Part shown: positions 17,001-24,403 of the stretch, piece by piece
How positions within the stretch are numbered: position 1 is the stretch's first letter
Layout of the letters: the number at the start of each line of letters is the position of its first letter
Source: RHKX01 sp963826475
GTDB lineage: Bacteria; Actinomycetota; Thermoleophilia; Solirubrobacterales; 70-9
Assembly (NCBI GenBank): GCA_963826475.1
Contig: CAWGXC010000001.1
Span: 186,001-250,000 of the forward strand
DNA length: 64,000 bases
Direction: 5' to 3'
The notes under the pieces: generated by a model
Told to the model about the DNA's origin: nothing
The model's input: only the letters and a program-made list of their open reading frames with translations
Database searches by the model: none
Position numbers and translations under genes: made by a program

Positions 17001-17646
17001 CGAGCTCGTCGTTTTCGATCCCGACGACCACGACGTCGAGCGCGAGCGGCTGGTCTTCCCGCGACAGCCCAAGCACGACCGGATCTGCCTCGCCGACTTC
17101 TTCCGGCCGATCGAATCGGGGGAGCGGGACGTGGTCGTGCTGCAGGGGGTGACCGTGGGCGACGAGGTGACGAAGACGATCGAGCGCCTCGAGCAGGAGG
17201 GCGAGTTCGCCGAGCAGCTGTTCGTTCATGGTCTGGGCGTTCAGGCGGCCGAGGGGCTAGCGGAGTGGCTGCATTCGAAGGCGCGCCGCGAGCTCGAGAT
17301 CGAGGCGGGCCAGGGGCGCCGGTACTCCTGGGGCTACCCGGCCTGCCCGGAGCAGTCCGAGCACGAGAAGGTCTGGCGGCTCCTCGGCCTCGAGGAGATC
17401 GGCATGAGCCTCTCGACCGGCTGGGCGGTCGAGCCTGAGCAGTCGACGGTGGCGATCATCGCCCACCATCCGCAGGCCGTCTACTTCGGCATGAAGTCCG
17501 GCTTCGTGCCCGCTGAGCCGAAGCCCGACGAGTTGATCGCAGGGACCGATCGCGGAGGGGAGTTGCCACCGGAGAGCGATCTCACCGACGACGGCACGGT
17601 CGCTTCCGAGGTCGATCAGCCTCAGGCTGACACCGCTCCCGCCTGA
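14053..17646 (+). CDS. metH: Cobalamin-dependent methionine synthase
   Basis: This 1197-residue enzyme transfers the methyl group of methyltetrahydrofolate to homocysteine through methylcobalamin, in the cytoplasm. All four modules are present. The homocysteine domain has zinc ligands C227 (LNCSTGPEDM), C294 and C295 (GGCCGTTPEH). The pterin-binding domain starts near residue 350 (TIVGERVNSQGSRK). The B12 domain has the base-off histidine H732 in GDVHDIGKS. The C-terminal AdoMet reactivation domain ends with GWAVEPEQS and HPQAVYFGMKSGF. The length is normal for MetH. The ATG at 14053 follows a SAM-type riboswitch, so codons further upstream would be inside the aptamer. The enzyme can therefore be repressed by its downstream product SAM. 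Confidence 0.96.
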   Translation: MAEPDRDILAAARERIVVYDGGMGATLERYDLSTEDYGGLKGKCHEALVLHRPDVIEGVHNEMLEAGAEVLETDSFQGSRLKLEEWGLGEHTVEVNRGAAEIARRAAGPNRFVAGSIGPTGFLPASDDPTLGDITFAQLAEVFDEQAGALIEGGADLIIIETAQDILEVKAAIAGTRESFKRVGRSVPIQVSVSLLPNGGKMLLGTDIEAVLAILIGLDVDIVGLNCSTGPEDMRDAIRYLGENSPVPVHCIPNAGLPLQGPDGETIFPESPEQIAKVLGEFVERHGVGLVGGCCGTTPEHIAALAERVSGTKPVTRPEPGPPRVASMMSAFDLVQEPRPTIVGERVNSQGSRKAKEMLLADDYDGLVQIAEDQVEGGAHVLDVCVALTEREDEDVQMGETVSRISLTQPAPVQVDSTEPAVIEAALERIPGRAIVNSTNLEAGRDKLDRIVPLARKHGAALIALTIDEVGMAKTAERKVEIAKRIRDLACGEHGLDPELLIFDALTFTLTTGEEEWRPSAVATIEGIRRIKAEIPGVKTSLGVSNVSFGISQNARAVLNSVFLHHCVEAGLDLAMVNPNHINPYSEISADERQLADDLVFDRSEDALEKFIAHFESKGPEEQVSAADATAGMEPEEALHFHILRRKKDGVEEWIDRCNEKIGAVPTLNTVLLPAMKEVGDKFGAGELILPFVLQSAEVMKRAVARLENYLDRIEGHTKGTVVIATVFGDVHDIGKSLVNTILTNNGYTVVDLGKQVPIEQIIDAAVEHQADAIGLSALLVSTSKQMPACIGELHERGHEFPVLIGGAAINRDFGRRVLYPKGRESDEIYEPGVFYCKDAFAGLDTMDALIDEGARAALVAKLRDEAKVLREKPVVVDDSPPTTDDSVRSAVSTETPIPSPAEWGVREVEIDLAEVYPYLDRHVLFKLHWGGRGVKGEAWRKIVEGDGDDEGFAPKLERMWSEQSYLNPRAKIGFFPCNADGNELVVFDPDDHDVERERLVFPRQPKHDRICLADFFRPIESGERDVVVLQGVTVGDEVTKTIERLEQEGEFAEQLFVHGLGVQAAEGLAEWLHSKARRELEIEAGQGRRYSWGYPACPEQSEHEKVWRLLGLEEIGMSLSTGWAVEPEQSTVAIIAHHPQAVYFGMKSGFVPAEPKPDELIAGTDRGGELPPESDLTDDGTVASEVDQPQADTAPA

Positions 17647-17662
17647 ATCAGTCGTCTCCCGC

Positions 17663-18544
17663 CTACTCGAGGCTCGCCGGGAAGACGTCCAACAGCTCCG
17701 CCAGCCGGTCCGGGACCTCCACCTGAGGGCAGTGTCCACAGTCGGGGATGACCTCGATGTCGGAGTAGTCGACCGTCCTGAGCACCCGCTCGGCGCCCGC
17801 CGTGTAGACCATCTTGTCTCGCTCGCCCCAGACCAGGAGCAGGGGGCAGTCGATGCGCTTGAGGTTGAAAGGGTCCTCGAGCTCCGGAAGGAGCCGGCGA
17901 CCGATGTCGAGCACGGCCATGCTGCGCTGGATCGTGCCGATGTGCTTGGAGAAGGAGCTTACGACGCTCGGGTCCGCACCGCGGGGGTCGTTGAAGGCGA
18001 GGGTCCGATAGACGCGGCTGACGACCTCCCGGACGACCACCTCGGGGACCGGGACGGGGGAGAGCCGAAGCAGGCGGATCAGCCGCTCGCTCTCGATGAT
18101 CGGAAACCACCGAGCCATGTGCAGGCCCGCCGGCGCGATCGGGACGATGCCGCCGATCGGGAGATCCATCTGCTCGGCTGCGCGCAACGAGAGACAGCCG
18201 CCGAGCGAGTTGCCGACGACGAAGACCTCGGCGCCATCGTGGCGCTCGCTGAGGTCCTTCACCGCAGCGGCCACGAGCGCGTCCCATTGGGGGAGGAGGA
18301 GCGCCTTCGGATCGAGCTCGGATGCGGTGCCGAACCCCGCCAGGTCGATGGCCGTCGCCGCTCGCTCGCGGGTGGCGAGACGCTCCAGCAGGGGCCGCCA
18401 GGTATCGGCGCTGTCGGCGTAGCCGTGCAGCAGGAGCAGCGGCGGTCCCGCGCCCTCGAGCTGGAGTGAGCGCGTCTCGATTCCGGCGAGGCGGACCCTG
18501 CTTTCCCGCACGGTTAGCCCCGCTGGGTGGCGGGTAGTGTGCAT
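17663..18544 (-). CDS. Alpha/beta hydrolase
   Basis: This 293-residue protein has the alpha/beta-hydrolase fold of the MhpC/esterase type. The oxyanion segment is LLLLHGYADSADTWRPLL, the nucleophile elbow is GNSLGG with S113, the acid is the aspartate in LVWGERDKMV, and the histidine is in VIPDCGHCPQVE near the C-terminus. All three catalytic positions are therefore intact. The substrate is not readable; such enzymes hydrolyse esters, C-C bonds or haloalkanes. The gene ends 16 bases behind metH on the opposite strand (convergent) and is divergent from the ferritin-like gene, with a 67-base shared promoter region. The ATG at 18544 suits the family start. Confidence 0.88.
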   Translation of the reverse strand: MHTTRHPAGLTVRESRVRLAGIETRSLQLEGAGPPLLLLHGYADSADTWRPLLERLATRERAATAIDLAGFGTASELDPKALLLPQWDALVAAAVKDLSERHDGAEVFVVGNSLGGCLSLRAAEQMDLPIGGIVPIAPAGLHMARWFPIIESERLIRLLRLSPVPVPEVVVREVVSRVYRTLAFNDPRGADPSVVSSFSKHIGTIQRSMAVLDIGRRLLPELEDPFNLKRIDCPLLLVWGERDKMVYTAGAERVLRTVDYSDIEVIPDCGHCPQVEVPDRLAELLDVFPASLE

Positions 18545-18611
18545 TGCAGATGCTTTGTATCGGGCGCTGCCGATGGCACCGCCGCCCCACCCCGCAATCG
18601 AAGGAGCAGAA

Positions 18612-19121
18612 ATGAGCGGAGATCGAGGTTCGAAGGACATTCTCGCCGAGGAGAACAAGGAGGAGCGCGAGAAGCTCGTCGGCATGCTCGAGAGGGCCTA
18701 CTGGATGGAGATCGAGACGGTGATGAGCTACGTCGCCAACTCGACCAACCCCGACGGCGTCAGGGCGATGGAGATCAAGGAATCGCTGCAGACCGACATC
18801 ACCGAGGAGCTCGGTCACGCGCAGCAGTTCGCGGCGCGCATCAAGGAGCTCTACGGAGTGGTCCCCGGGTCGATGGAGTTCAAGCCGGAGCAGGACTACC
18901 TGCAACCCCCGAGCGAGCAGACCGACATCCCCCACGTCGTCCGCGGCGTGATCGAGGCCGAGGCCGGCGCGATCTCGTTCTACAACGACATCATCGAGTT
19001 CGCTGCAGAGCACGATCCGGTGACCGAGGACATGGTCATCGCGATCCTGCGCGACGAACAGGGCCATATGCGCCAGTTCGAGGGTTTCCTCAGAGAGTAC
19101 GAAGCGGAGGGCAAGGCCTGA
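18612..19121 (+). CDS. Ferritin-like diiron protein
   Basis: This 169-residue four-helix protein carries the two ferritin-like half-sites: YWMEIETVMSYV with EELGHAQQF in the first pair of helices, and IEAEAGAISFYN with DEQGHMRQFE in the second. The two ExxH motifs are intact, so it should bind a diiron centre, store iron or protect against peroxide. The ATG at 18612 has a textbook ribosome site, AAGGAG six bases upstream; longer in-frame starts lack this. It is transcribed away from the alpha/beta hydrolase. Bacterioferritin, Dps and ferritin-like rubrerythrin relatives cannot be told apart by eye, but no heme methionine or C-terminal rubredoxin is obvious. Confidence 0.88.
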   Translation: MSGDRGSKDILAEENKEEREKLVGMLERAYWMEIETVMSYVANSTNPDGVRAMEIKESLQTDITEELGHAQQFAARIKELYGVVPGSMEFKPEQDYLQPPSEQTDIPHVVRGVIEAEAGAISFYNDIIEFAAEHDPVTEDMVIAILRDEQGHMRQFEGFLREYEAEGKA

Positions 19122-19218
19122 CAGTGCGTCAGGAATTGTGAGTGGCGGCCAACATCTGTCCGCATATGGCCGACTTATTTACAATGCGAGCGTGAGCATC
19201 CGCTAATGTAGAAAGAAG

Positions 19219-19416
19219 ATGCGTACGACCACACTGACATCGGATTCAATGGGTGAGCAGCCCTACGAGCTCGAGCTCGCCGACGGTACCCGCCTCGTCC
19301 CCGATGCGGAGACCGCGCCGGCTCGCGTCGCGGGAGATCGCGATCACGCCTTCACCCTGGCCGACGTGCAGCGCCAGGGCGGCGAGCCCTTCGCGGGCTA
19401 TCACCTGGAGAAGTAG
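19219..19416 (+). CDS. Small conserved-looking hypothetical protein
   Basis: This 65-codon frame reads MRTTTLTSDSMGEQPYELEL and ends PFAGYHLEK. From residue 11 onward the third codon positions are strongly G/C and the composition is acidic and protein-like (ADGTRLVPDAETAPARV), which argues for a real gene. I do not recognise the family. ATG 19219 has a weak AAAGAAG directly before it; ATG 19249 is the alternative and begins where the codon bias becomes strong. A TACAAT hexamer at 19180-19185 could be a -10 element. It lies between the ferritin-like gene and a convergent PQQ-dehydrogenase gene 32 bases away. Possible partners cannot be inferred. Confidence 0.55.
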   Translation: MRTTTLTSDSMGEQPYELELADGTRLVPDAETAPARVAGDRDHAFTLADVQRQGGEPFAGYHLEK

Positions 19417-19448
19417 CTCGCCGCCGCCGTGACCTTGCCGGTCGCGGA

Positions 19449-20666
19449 TCAGCCCTGGCCGGTGCGACTCGCGGGGTCGAACCGGTAGACGTGCCCGCTG
19501 AGCGATGACACGTAGACGCGGCCGCCGCGACCCTCGGTGAATGAGGAGGGGCTGCTTACGGTCGGGCCGACCGCTCCCTCTCCGGTTGCGCCATCGGCCC
19601 TCGCCACGAGGCTCCGGATCTCCCCATTGCAGGAGTCGGAATAAACGTATCGGCCGGCGAGCCCCTTCAACCGCGGGTCGCGCACGACGAGGCCGCCGAT
19701 GATCGCGCAACCGCTGAAGTCGCCGCCGCTATGCCCGTAGACGTAGATCGGGAAGACGGGATCGGGGGGAAGGGGAGTGCTCGTGTCGGACGGGCAGACT
19801 CGGGGGTCCAGCGGCTGGTTGCCCTCGTAGGCGTCCCAGCCGAAGTTGGCTCCGCGGGCGTCCTTGATGGAGAGGTAGTCGACCTCCTCGAACGAACCCT
19901 GGCCCACGTCGCCGATCGCGATCGTGCCGGTCTTGTCGTCGAACGAGAAGCGGAAGGGGTTTCGCAGCCCGTACGCATAGATCTCGTTCGCCCCCGGTCC
20001 CTTGGTGAAGGGATTCCCCCTCGGGATCGAATATCCCCCGCGTTTGCCGGGCTTGATCCGCAGCAGCTTGCCGAGTAGCGAGCCGGTGTTCTGCGCGTTC
20101 TCGGGCGGATCACAGGCACTGCCGCCGTCTCCGGTTCCCAACCACAGGTTTCCATCCGGGCCGATCGCGACCTGACCGCCGTTGTGGTTGGTGTTGACGG
20201 GATGCGGGATCGAGATGACCTTGCGCAGCGAATGTGGATTGACCCTCACGTTGCGGTCGGCCGACCGGCGCAGCAGCGAGACGCGGATGTTGCCGTCAAT
20301 GCCGGTGTAATAGGCATAGAGGCGCCGATTCTTGGCGTAGCCGGGGTCGAAGGCGATCGACAGGAGGCCGCGTTCGCCGCCCGAGGAGATCCGGCCGGAG
20401 ATGTCGAAGAACGGCTTGCTGAGGACCCGGCCGTTGCGGATCACCTGAACTGCGCCGCCCTGCTCGACGACGAAGAGCAGCTTGCGGTTCTTCTTGCCCG
20501 GGGCGGTCGCCGTGTAGACCGGTGAGTGGAACTCGCCGAGATCGGTGAGCGTGACGCCGCGGTCGCCGGCGCGCGCCGGCGACGCCGAGTAGCCGGCCGT
20601 CGCCAGTGCCATCGCCAGCGCTGCGCTGAGTGCGCCCACGATGGCGAGCTTCCCTGCCGTCCTCAT
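19449..20666 (-). CDS. Secreted PQQ-dependent sugar dehydrogenase-like protein
   Basis: This 405-residue exported protein has a signal peptide (KLAIVGALSAALAMALATAG) and a six-bladed propeller of the soluble glucose dehydrogenase / Hhip-like family. Family blocks are LLFVVEQGGAVQVI, GERGLLSIAFDPGYAKN, NTNHNGGQVAIGPDGNLWLG (with the conserved His-Asn-Gly-Gly and GTGDGGS) and YGLRNPFRFSFDDKTG. Members oxidise aldose sugars with PQQ and calcium outside the membrane, although many actinobacterial members have no proven substrate. The ATG at 20666 precedes the signal peptide; upstream in-frame codons look like frame noise. A diverged paralog lies immediately upstream on the same strand, so the pair probably arose by duplication and is co-transcribed. 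Confidence 0.9.
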   Translation of the reverse strand: MRTAGKLAIVGALSAALAMALATAGYSASPARAGDRGVTLTDLGEFHSPVYTATAPGKKNRKLLFVVEQGGAVQVIRNGRVLSKPFFDISGRISSGGERGLLSIAFDPGYAKNRRLYAYYTGIDGNIRVSLLRRSADRNVRVNPHSLRKVISIPHPVNTNHNGGQVAIGPDGNLWLGTGDGGSACDPPENAQNTGSLLGKLLRIKPGKRGGYSIPRGNPFTKGPGANEIYAYGLRNPFRFSFDDKTGTIAIGDVGQGSFEEVDYLSIKDARGANFGWDAYEGNQPLDPRVCPSDTSTPLPPDPVFPIYVYGHSGGDFSGCAIIGGLVVRDPRLKGLAGRYVYSDSCNGEIRSLVARADGATGEGAVGPTVSSPSSFTEGRGGRVYVSSLSGHVYRFDPASRTGQG

Positions 20667-20689
20667 CCTGGACAGAGTATTGAGGCGAC

Positions 20690-21991
20690 TCAGCCGGCAG
20701 GATCGAGTCGGAAGAGGGATCCTTCGGTGGAGACCGCGTAGACGTTGGAATCGGCGTCGGTGCCGAAGCTCGCGAGGCTCGGCACCTCGAGGCCCAGTGG
20801 CCGGTCGTCGTCGGCTCGCGTGCCCGGCTCGGGCGTGAAGCTGTGCAGCTCGCCGAGGCAGAAGTCGCCGTAGAGGTAGCGGCCGTAGAGGGTGGGTAGG
20901 TTCCGATCGCGGACGACCAGTCCACCGGTGATCGAGCAGTTGCCGTCCGCGTGAGTCGTGACGAGGGCCGGGGGAACCGCATCCGGCGATTTCTGATCTT
21001 CGTTGTAGATCTGATCGCCTTCGAAGGCCGACCATCCGAAGCTGGCGCCCGATCCGCCGCCGCGCGCGACGACGTCGACCTCCTCCTGTTCCTCCTGGCC
21101 GACGTCGCCGATCGTCAGGTCGCCCGTCGTGGAGTCGAAGGAGAAGCGCCACGGGTTGCGCAGGCCGTACGAGTAGATCTCGGGCAGCGCGTCCTGCCGC
21201 CCCACGAACGGGTTGTCGTCGGGCACCGTGAAGGGCTTCGCCCCGTCCTGAGCGGGATCGATCCGCAGGATCTTGCCGAGGCGGGTCGAGAGGTCGAGGC
21301 CGTTGCGGTCGGGATCGCCGCCGCTGCCGCCGTCGCCGAGGCCGATGTAGAGCTCGTCGTCCGGGCCGAAGAGGACGAGGCCGCCGTTGTGGTTGGAATA
21401 CGGCTGGTCCACCTCGAGCACCTGGCGCGCGCTGGATGCATCGGCCACTCCGTCCTTCGTCGCGTACTCGACGATCTGGGTATTGCCGTCGTTGTCGGTG
21501 TAGTCGACGTAGAAAAGGCGCGAGTCGGAGTAGCCGGGCGCGAAGGCCATGGACAGCAGCCCCTGCTCGCCGCTCGCCGTGGTCTCCTCGGAGATGTCCA
21601 GAAAGGTGGAGACGTCCCCGTTGGGAGCGAGCTCCTGGATCCTGCCGTCCTGTTCGACGATGAACAGGTCGTCGGAGCCGGAATCGGGCTGCGTCACATA
21701 GACGGGCTGGTTGAAGTGCCCGAGTTGGGTCAGCTCCACGCCACCGGCACCGTCGCCGGTCTCAGCCGTTGCGCCGCCCACGCTGCCGGACGAACTGCTG
21801 GTGCCCGTCCCGCCGTTGGTCGTGGAGGGCGTTTCGGATCCGCAGCCGGCGACGGGCGCGACCGTCAACGCGACCGCTGAGAGCAATGCGATGAAGGGAC
21901 CGCAGCGGCCCCGACGCTCAGCCGCCTTGGGTGACGACGTTGCCGGCGTCGTCGACGCCGGCCTTCGGTGGCTTGTCGGAGATGGTGACAA
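20690..21991 (-). CDS. Lipoprotein PQQ-dependent sugar dehydrogenase-like protein
   Basis: This paralog of the next gene has a lipoprotein signal (ALLSAVALTVAPVAGC), a Ser/Thr/Gly-rich tether and the same propeller. The blocks are LFIVEQDGRIQELAPNGDV, GEQGLLSMAFAPGYSDS, YSNHNGGLVLFGPDDELYIG, GLGDGGSGGDP, and YGLRNPWRFSFDSTTGDLTI. I infer an outer-face, membrane-anchored version of the secreted enzyme. The start is uncertain. The only in-frame candidate before the signal peptide is TTG at 21991, which overlaps the 3' end of the upstream lipoprotein gene by 74 bases. An internal TTG would truncate the basic n-region. The gap to the following paralog is 23 bases, consistent with one operon. Confidence 0.88.
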   Translation of the reverse strand: MSPSPTSHRRPASTTPATSSPKAAERRGRCGPFIALLSAVALTVAPVAGCGSETPSTTNGGTGTSSSSGSVGGATAETGDGAGGVELTQLGHFNQPVYVTQPDSGSDDLFIVEQDGRIQELAPNGDVSTFLDISEETTASGEQGLLSMAFAPGYSDSRLFYVDYTDNDGNTQIVEYATKDGVADASSARQVLEVDQPYSNHNGGLVLFGPDDELYIGLGDGGSGGDPDRNGLDLSTRLGKILRIDPAQDGAKPFTVPDDNPFVGRQDALPEIYSYGLRNPWRFSFDSTTGDLTIGDVGQEEQEEVDVVARGGGSGASFGWSAFEGDQIYNEDQKSPDAVPPALVTTHADGNCSITGGLVVRDRNLPTLYGRYLYGDFCLGELHSFTPEPGTRADDDRPLGLEVPSLASFGTDADSNVYAVSTEGSLFRLDPAG

Positions 21992-22583
21992 CGAACTCGC
22001 CCTTTACCTCTCCGCCATCGGCGGTGACGGCCTTGGCCTTGCCGTCCAGCCCCGCAGCGACGATGTAGTGAAGAGTGTAGGTACCGGGATCGACGGGAGT
22101 GACCCTCCAGACGATGTCCCTGGACTCTCCCGGGTCGAGCGGGCCGAAGCCGAACGTGTTGGTCTGGGCGCGGAAGCCGCCGGACAGGCCGGTCGGAGGC
22201 GGGGTCCCGACCTCACGTGGGTACTTGTTCTCGAGGATCCAGACGGGCCGGCTGGGATTGGCCAGCGAGGGATCGTCGAGCCTCGCCTCGAAGGAGCCGT
22301 CGCCCTTGCCGTCGTCGGTCTCGATCGTGATCGCGAGCTCGGGCAATGGCTTGTCGCCGGTGTTCTTGACCCCGAGGATCAGGTTCGACGTCTCGGCCAG
22401 GCGCTGGGACGTCGGGAACTTGGACTTCGTCACCTCGACCGGGAAGTTGCCAGTCGGTTCGTTGGCATCCTGCCGCTCGCCACCACCTCCGCACGCAGTC
22501 AGTGAGAGCGAGAGCGCGACGACGCCCGATGCCACGAAAACGGCAACGCGATTCCGCGGTGTGCTTGTAGGTCTCCCTCCCAA
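21918..22583 (-). CDS. Lipoprotein of unknown function, beta-sandwich-like
   Basis: This 221-residue protein has a basic n-region, a hydrophobic core and a lipobox (VVALSLSLTAC). The mature part reads as an all-beta domain about 150 residues long, with LILGVKNTGDKPLPELAITI, FGPLDPGESRDIVWRVTPVDPGTYTLHYIVAAGL and EFVVTISDK. This pattern resembles CARDB/DUF11-type Ig-like domains that measure spacing or bind partners at the surface. I cannot name a function. The start appears to be TTG 22583; no ATG exists before the signal. It is first in the minus-strand set with the two PQQ-dehydrogenase-like genes, and divergent from the MlaE permeases across 184 bases. Confidence 0.78.
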   Translation of the reverse strand: MGGRPTSTPRNRVAVFVASGVVALSLSLTACGGGGERQDANEPTGNFPVEVTKSKFPTSQRLAETSNLILGVKNTGDKPLPELAITIETDDGKGDGSFEARLDDPSLANPSRPVWILENKYPREVGTPPPTGLSGGFRAQTNTFGFGPLDPGESRDIVWRVTPVDPGTYTLHYIVAAGLDGKAKAVTADGGEVKGEFVVTISDKPPKAGVDDAGNVVTQGG

Positions 22584-22767
22584 AGCGCCGGGAACATACC
22601 ACGGGTTCAGGCAGCTCTACGCGAGCCGGACCGCTCAGGACCCGCAGCGCAGTCCGGTTTCGGGGCCGTTCATCCCTCCGAGGGTTGTGGGTGGCGCCGA
22701 TTCCCGCGATGGACTAACTTTGTCGGCGGAGGCGCGGCGCCCTGTCGTCACGGCCGCCTGGAGAGAG

Positions 22768-23574
22768 ATGGTCAGATCCGTAGCCGATAGGGCGTTCCTA
22801 CCCGCAAAGGGTCTATTCGAGCAGGTCGGAAACATGATGATTCTGACCGGCAAGACGATGGTCGCGACCGTCAGGCCGCCCTATCCCTACGGCGGCGAGT
22901 TCACCAGTCAGTTCCTCTTCGCCCTGCAGCTCTGCTGGTTTCCCCTGCTGATCAGCACCGTGGCGTTCGGCTTCGGAGCACCGGGACTGCAGGCCGCCAA
23001 CTTCCTCACCCTCTTCGGCGCGCTCGACCGCCTGGGCGGGTTCTTCATCCTCGCCTCCGTCCGGGAGTTCGCTCCGTTCGTGACCGCTGTCGTGGTGGCC
23101 GGAGTCGCCGGGACGGCGATCACCGCCGACCTCGGGGCGCGCAAGATCCGCGAGGAGCTCGACGCGCTGATGGTCCTCGGCGTCGACCCGATCAAGAACC
23201 TCGTCGTCCCCCGCTTCCTCAGCCTGATGCTGATCACCGGCTTGCTGAACATCTACGCCCTGCTGTTCGGCATCAGCGGCGGCATCTTCGCCGAGCTCAC
23301 GTACGGCCAGCCCCTCGGCGGTTTCTTCGCGACCCTCTTCTCCAACGCCTCCGTCACCGACCTCTGGGGCTCGGAGGTGAAGACGATCCTGTTCGGCGCG
23401 ATCATCGCGATCGTCTGCTCGTACAAGGGGATGAATGCGTCCGGAGGCGCGCAGGGCGTGGGAACGGCCGTCAACGAGGCGGTCGTGATCGCCTTCATGG
23501 GCGTCTTCGCGTTCAACTACGTGTTCACGCAGACGCTGCTGGCCACCCACCCCGAAATCAGCACGATCAAGTGA
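22768..23574 (+). CDS. mlaE: MlaE/YrbE-type ABC permease (first)
   Basis: This 268-residue protein is an MlaE-family permease, with about five or six hydrophobic segments. The family blocks are ALDRLGGFFILASVREFAPF, TAITADLGARKIREELDAL and MVLGVDPIKNLVVPRFLSLM. In other bacteria two MlaE subunits and the MlaF ATPase drive phospholipid or sterol movement with MCE proteins. The ATG at 22768 has GGAGAG a few bases upstream. The second permease starts 8 bases after its stop and the ATPase follows, forming one operon. No MCE-domain gene is adjacent, which is unusual for this family. Confidence 0.93.
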   Translation: MVRSVADRAFLPAKGLFEQVGNMMILTGKTMVATVRPPYPYGGEFTSQFLFALQLCWFPLLISTVAFGFGAPGLQAANFLTLFGALDRLGGFFILASVREFAPFVTAVVVAGVAGTAITADLGARKIREELDALMVLGVDPIKNLVVPRFLSLMLITGLLNIYALLFGISGGIFAELTYGQPLGGFFATLFSNASVTDLWGSEVKTILFGAIIAIVCSYKGMNASGGAQGVGTAVNEAVVIAFMGVFAFNYVFTQTLLATHPEISTIK

Positions 23575-23581
23575 TTCTGTA

Positions 23582-24376
23582 ATGGGCTGGCTCGCAGTAC
23601 CAAAGGACTGGCTCACCTCGATGGGCGAGATCTTCCGCTTCTGCGGCAGGGTCATGGGCCTCGTCTACTCCGGCCGCGTCTTTCAGTTCTTCGGCGAGAC
23701 GCTGCGCCAGGCCGGCGTGCTGATCTTGGGCTCGACGATCGTGATCTGGGGACTGGTCTTCATCCTCGGCCTGCAGTGCGGGATCGAGGGCGCCTACTTC
23801 ACCCGCTCGGTCGGCGCTCCCGCCTACGCCGGCAACTTCGCCGCCTGGTGCGATCTGCGCGAGGTGATCCCCTACGCCTTCGGCTACATGATGAGCGCCA
23901 AGGTCGGCACCGGCATCGTCGCCGAGCTCGGCGCGATGCGGATCTCCGATGAGATCGACGCGCTCGAGGTGATGGGGATCCAGCCGGTCACCTTCTTGGC
24001 CGCGACCCGCCTGCTGGCCGCCTGGATGACGCTCCCGTTCATGTACCTGGCGGCTATCGGGGTCGGCTTCTTGGCCTCCTACATCGCCGTCGTCGAGCAG
24101 ATCGGCGACACCTCCTCCGGCGGTTATCTACTGATCTTTTGGATGTTTCAGAACCCACCCGACCTGATCTTCAGCGTGATCAAGGGGATGACCATGGCCA
24201 CCGCCATCGTCTTGGTCGGCTGCTACTACGGCTACACGGCCGGAGGTGGGCCGGTCGGCGTCGGCACCGCCACGGCCAAGTCGATGGTCTTGAACATCGT
24301 CTTGGTCCACATCATCGGGATGATGGGAACGCTTGTCTTCTGGGGAGCAAATCCGCGCGCGCCAATCGGCGGATAG
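23582..24376 (+). CDS. mlaE: MlaE/YrbE-type ABC permease (second)
   Basis: This 264-residue paralog of the preceding permease shows the same fold, with VIPYAFGYMMSAKVGTGIVA and ELGAMRISDEIDALEVMGIQ, followed by PVTFLAATRLLAAWMTLPFM. The tandem YrbEA/YrbEB arrangement is the rule in actinobacterial mce operons, where the two form the heterodimeric membrane channel. Here the genes end in an ATPase and no MCE substrate-binding protein follows within the window. The N-terminal 40 residues carry an amphipathic stretch (WLTSMGEIFRFCGRVMGLVY). The start ATG is eight bases behind the upstream stop, consistent with coupling. Confidence 0.93.
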   Translation: MGWLAVPKDWLTSMGEIFRFCGRVMGLVYSGRVFQFFGETLRQAGVLILGSTIVIWGLVFILGLQCGIEGAYFTRSVGAPAYAGNFAAWCDLREVIPYAFGYMMSAKVGTGIVAELGAMRISDEIDALEVMGIQPVTFLAATRLLAAWMTLPFMYLAAIGVGFLASYIAVVEQIGDTSSGGYLLIFWMFQNPPDLIFSVIKGMTMATAIVLVGCYYGYTAGGGPVGVGTATAKSMVLNIVLVHIIGMMGTLVFWGANPRAPIGG

Positions 24377-24403
24377 CGCTCTTAATCGGTAGGAGGAGAG
24401 ACC

